NCBI GenBank assembly: GCA_021778035.1
Contig: JAJYCY010000010.1
Location: 1-48,036, forward strand
DNA from: Pseudomonadota bacterium
GTDB lineage: Bacteria > Pseudomonadota > Gammaproteobacteria > Acidiferrobacterales > UBA6901
Length of the DNA stretch: 48,036 nucleotides
Direction: 5' to 3'
Shown: in pieces, positions 47,493-48,036 of the stretch
Layout: each line of letters opens with the position of its first letter
How positions within the stretch are numbered: the first letter of the stretch is position 1
Made by a program: the position numbers and the translations under genes
Notes under the pieces: generated by a model
The model's database searches: none
What the model was told of the DNA's origin: nothing
What the model saw: the letters and a program-made list of their open reading frames with translations, nothing else

Positions 47493-48036
47493 ATGACCTC
47501 ATCTTTTCCTTCACCCGTCGACGTCATCATTCTGGCTGCCGGCAAAGGCACGCGCATGCGTTCCGTCGTGCCAAAGGTGCTGCATCCGCTGGCCGGCATC
47601 CCCCTGGCACAACACGTCATCCGGGCTGCGCAGGCGCTTGAACCGCGCAGCGTGCAGGTCGTCTACGGCCACGGTGGCGAACAGCTGCCCACAGTCCTCG
47701 GCGTGCAGCAGGTCGCCTGGGTGCTCCAGGCAGAGCAGAAGGGAACCGGACATGCGGTCCAGCAGGCCATGCCGGCGGTCGCGGCCGGCTCGATTGTGCT
47801 GGTTCTGTACGGTGATGTACCGTTGATCCGCCCGGACACGCTGCGTCCGCTGCTGGGTGCCGCGGGCCGGGGTGCGCTGGCCCTGCTTTCGGTCGAGCTG
47901 GAAGACCCGGCGGGCTACGGCCGCATCCTGCGCGATCCGGCAGGCGCAGTGACCGGTATCGTGGAGCAGAAAGATGCGTCACCGGACCAGAACAGAATCC
48001 GCGAAGTGAACACCGGCATCCTGGCGGCTGATGCGG
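47493..48036 (+). CDS. glmU: Bifunctional N-acetylglucosamine-1-phosphate uridyltransferase/acetyltransferase, truncated by window end
   Basis: From ATG 47493: MTSSFPSPVDVIILAAGKGTRMRSVVPKVLHPLAGIPLAQHVIRAAQ...QAEQKGTGHAVQQAMP...YGDVPLIRPDTL. Open to the window edge. Confidence 0.97.
   Translation, partial: MTSSFPSPVDVIILAAGKGTRMRSVVPKVLHPLAGIPLAQHVIRAAQALEPRSVQVVYGHGGEQLPTVLGVQQVAWVLQAEQKGTGHAVQQAMPAVAAGSIVLVLYGDVPLIRPDTLRPLLGAAGRGALALLSVELEDPAGYGRILRDPAGAVTGIVEQKDASPDQNRIREVNTGILAADA

Overview
This is a GC-rich (roughly 60% or more by eye), gene-dense bacterial chromosome segment, most likely gammaproteobacterial, that includes the replication-origin neighbourhood. From left to right it carries: a LysM protein (minus strand, truncated by the window start); def-fmt-rsmB-DUF4390-ntrY-ntrX-TPR; three tandem LpxL/HtrB-type acyltransferase genes (minus); an AT-rich patch; ttcA (minus); metK, an SAH riboswitch, ahcY and metF; two small envelope/secreted ORFs; typA; prfC (minus); pip-apaH-apaG; gyrB, recF, dnaN, a putative oriC and dnaA (all minus); rpmH-rnpA-yidD-yidC-mnmE-mnmG; a DUF2914 protein (minus); rsmG-parA-parB; a Sel1-like protein; the atpIBEFHAGDC operon; a SlyD-like FKBP; and glmU (truncated by the window end). 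I saw no rRNA, tRNA, CRISPR array or transposon. The content is mostly core housekeeping, and I did not find a clearly new multi-gene system. The observations most worth checking are: an NtrX-like regulator whose AAA+ domain has lost nearly all catalytic signatures; three overlapping acyltransferase paralogs next to a ~31% GC patch; two convergent gene pairs whose two stop codons form the ends of one perfect hairpin; two identical parS-like sites inside recF; a perfect 20-bp palindrome overlapping a DnaA box in oriC; an rnpA frame with no usual start codon after rpmH; and an open 51-codon ORF filling an unusual gap between atpH and atpA. All calls come from reading the sequence and the supplied ORF track; no database search was run.
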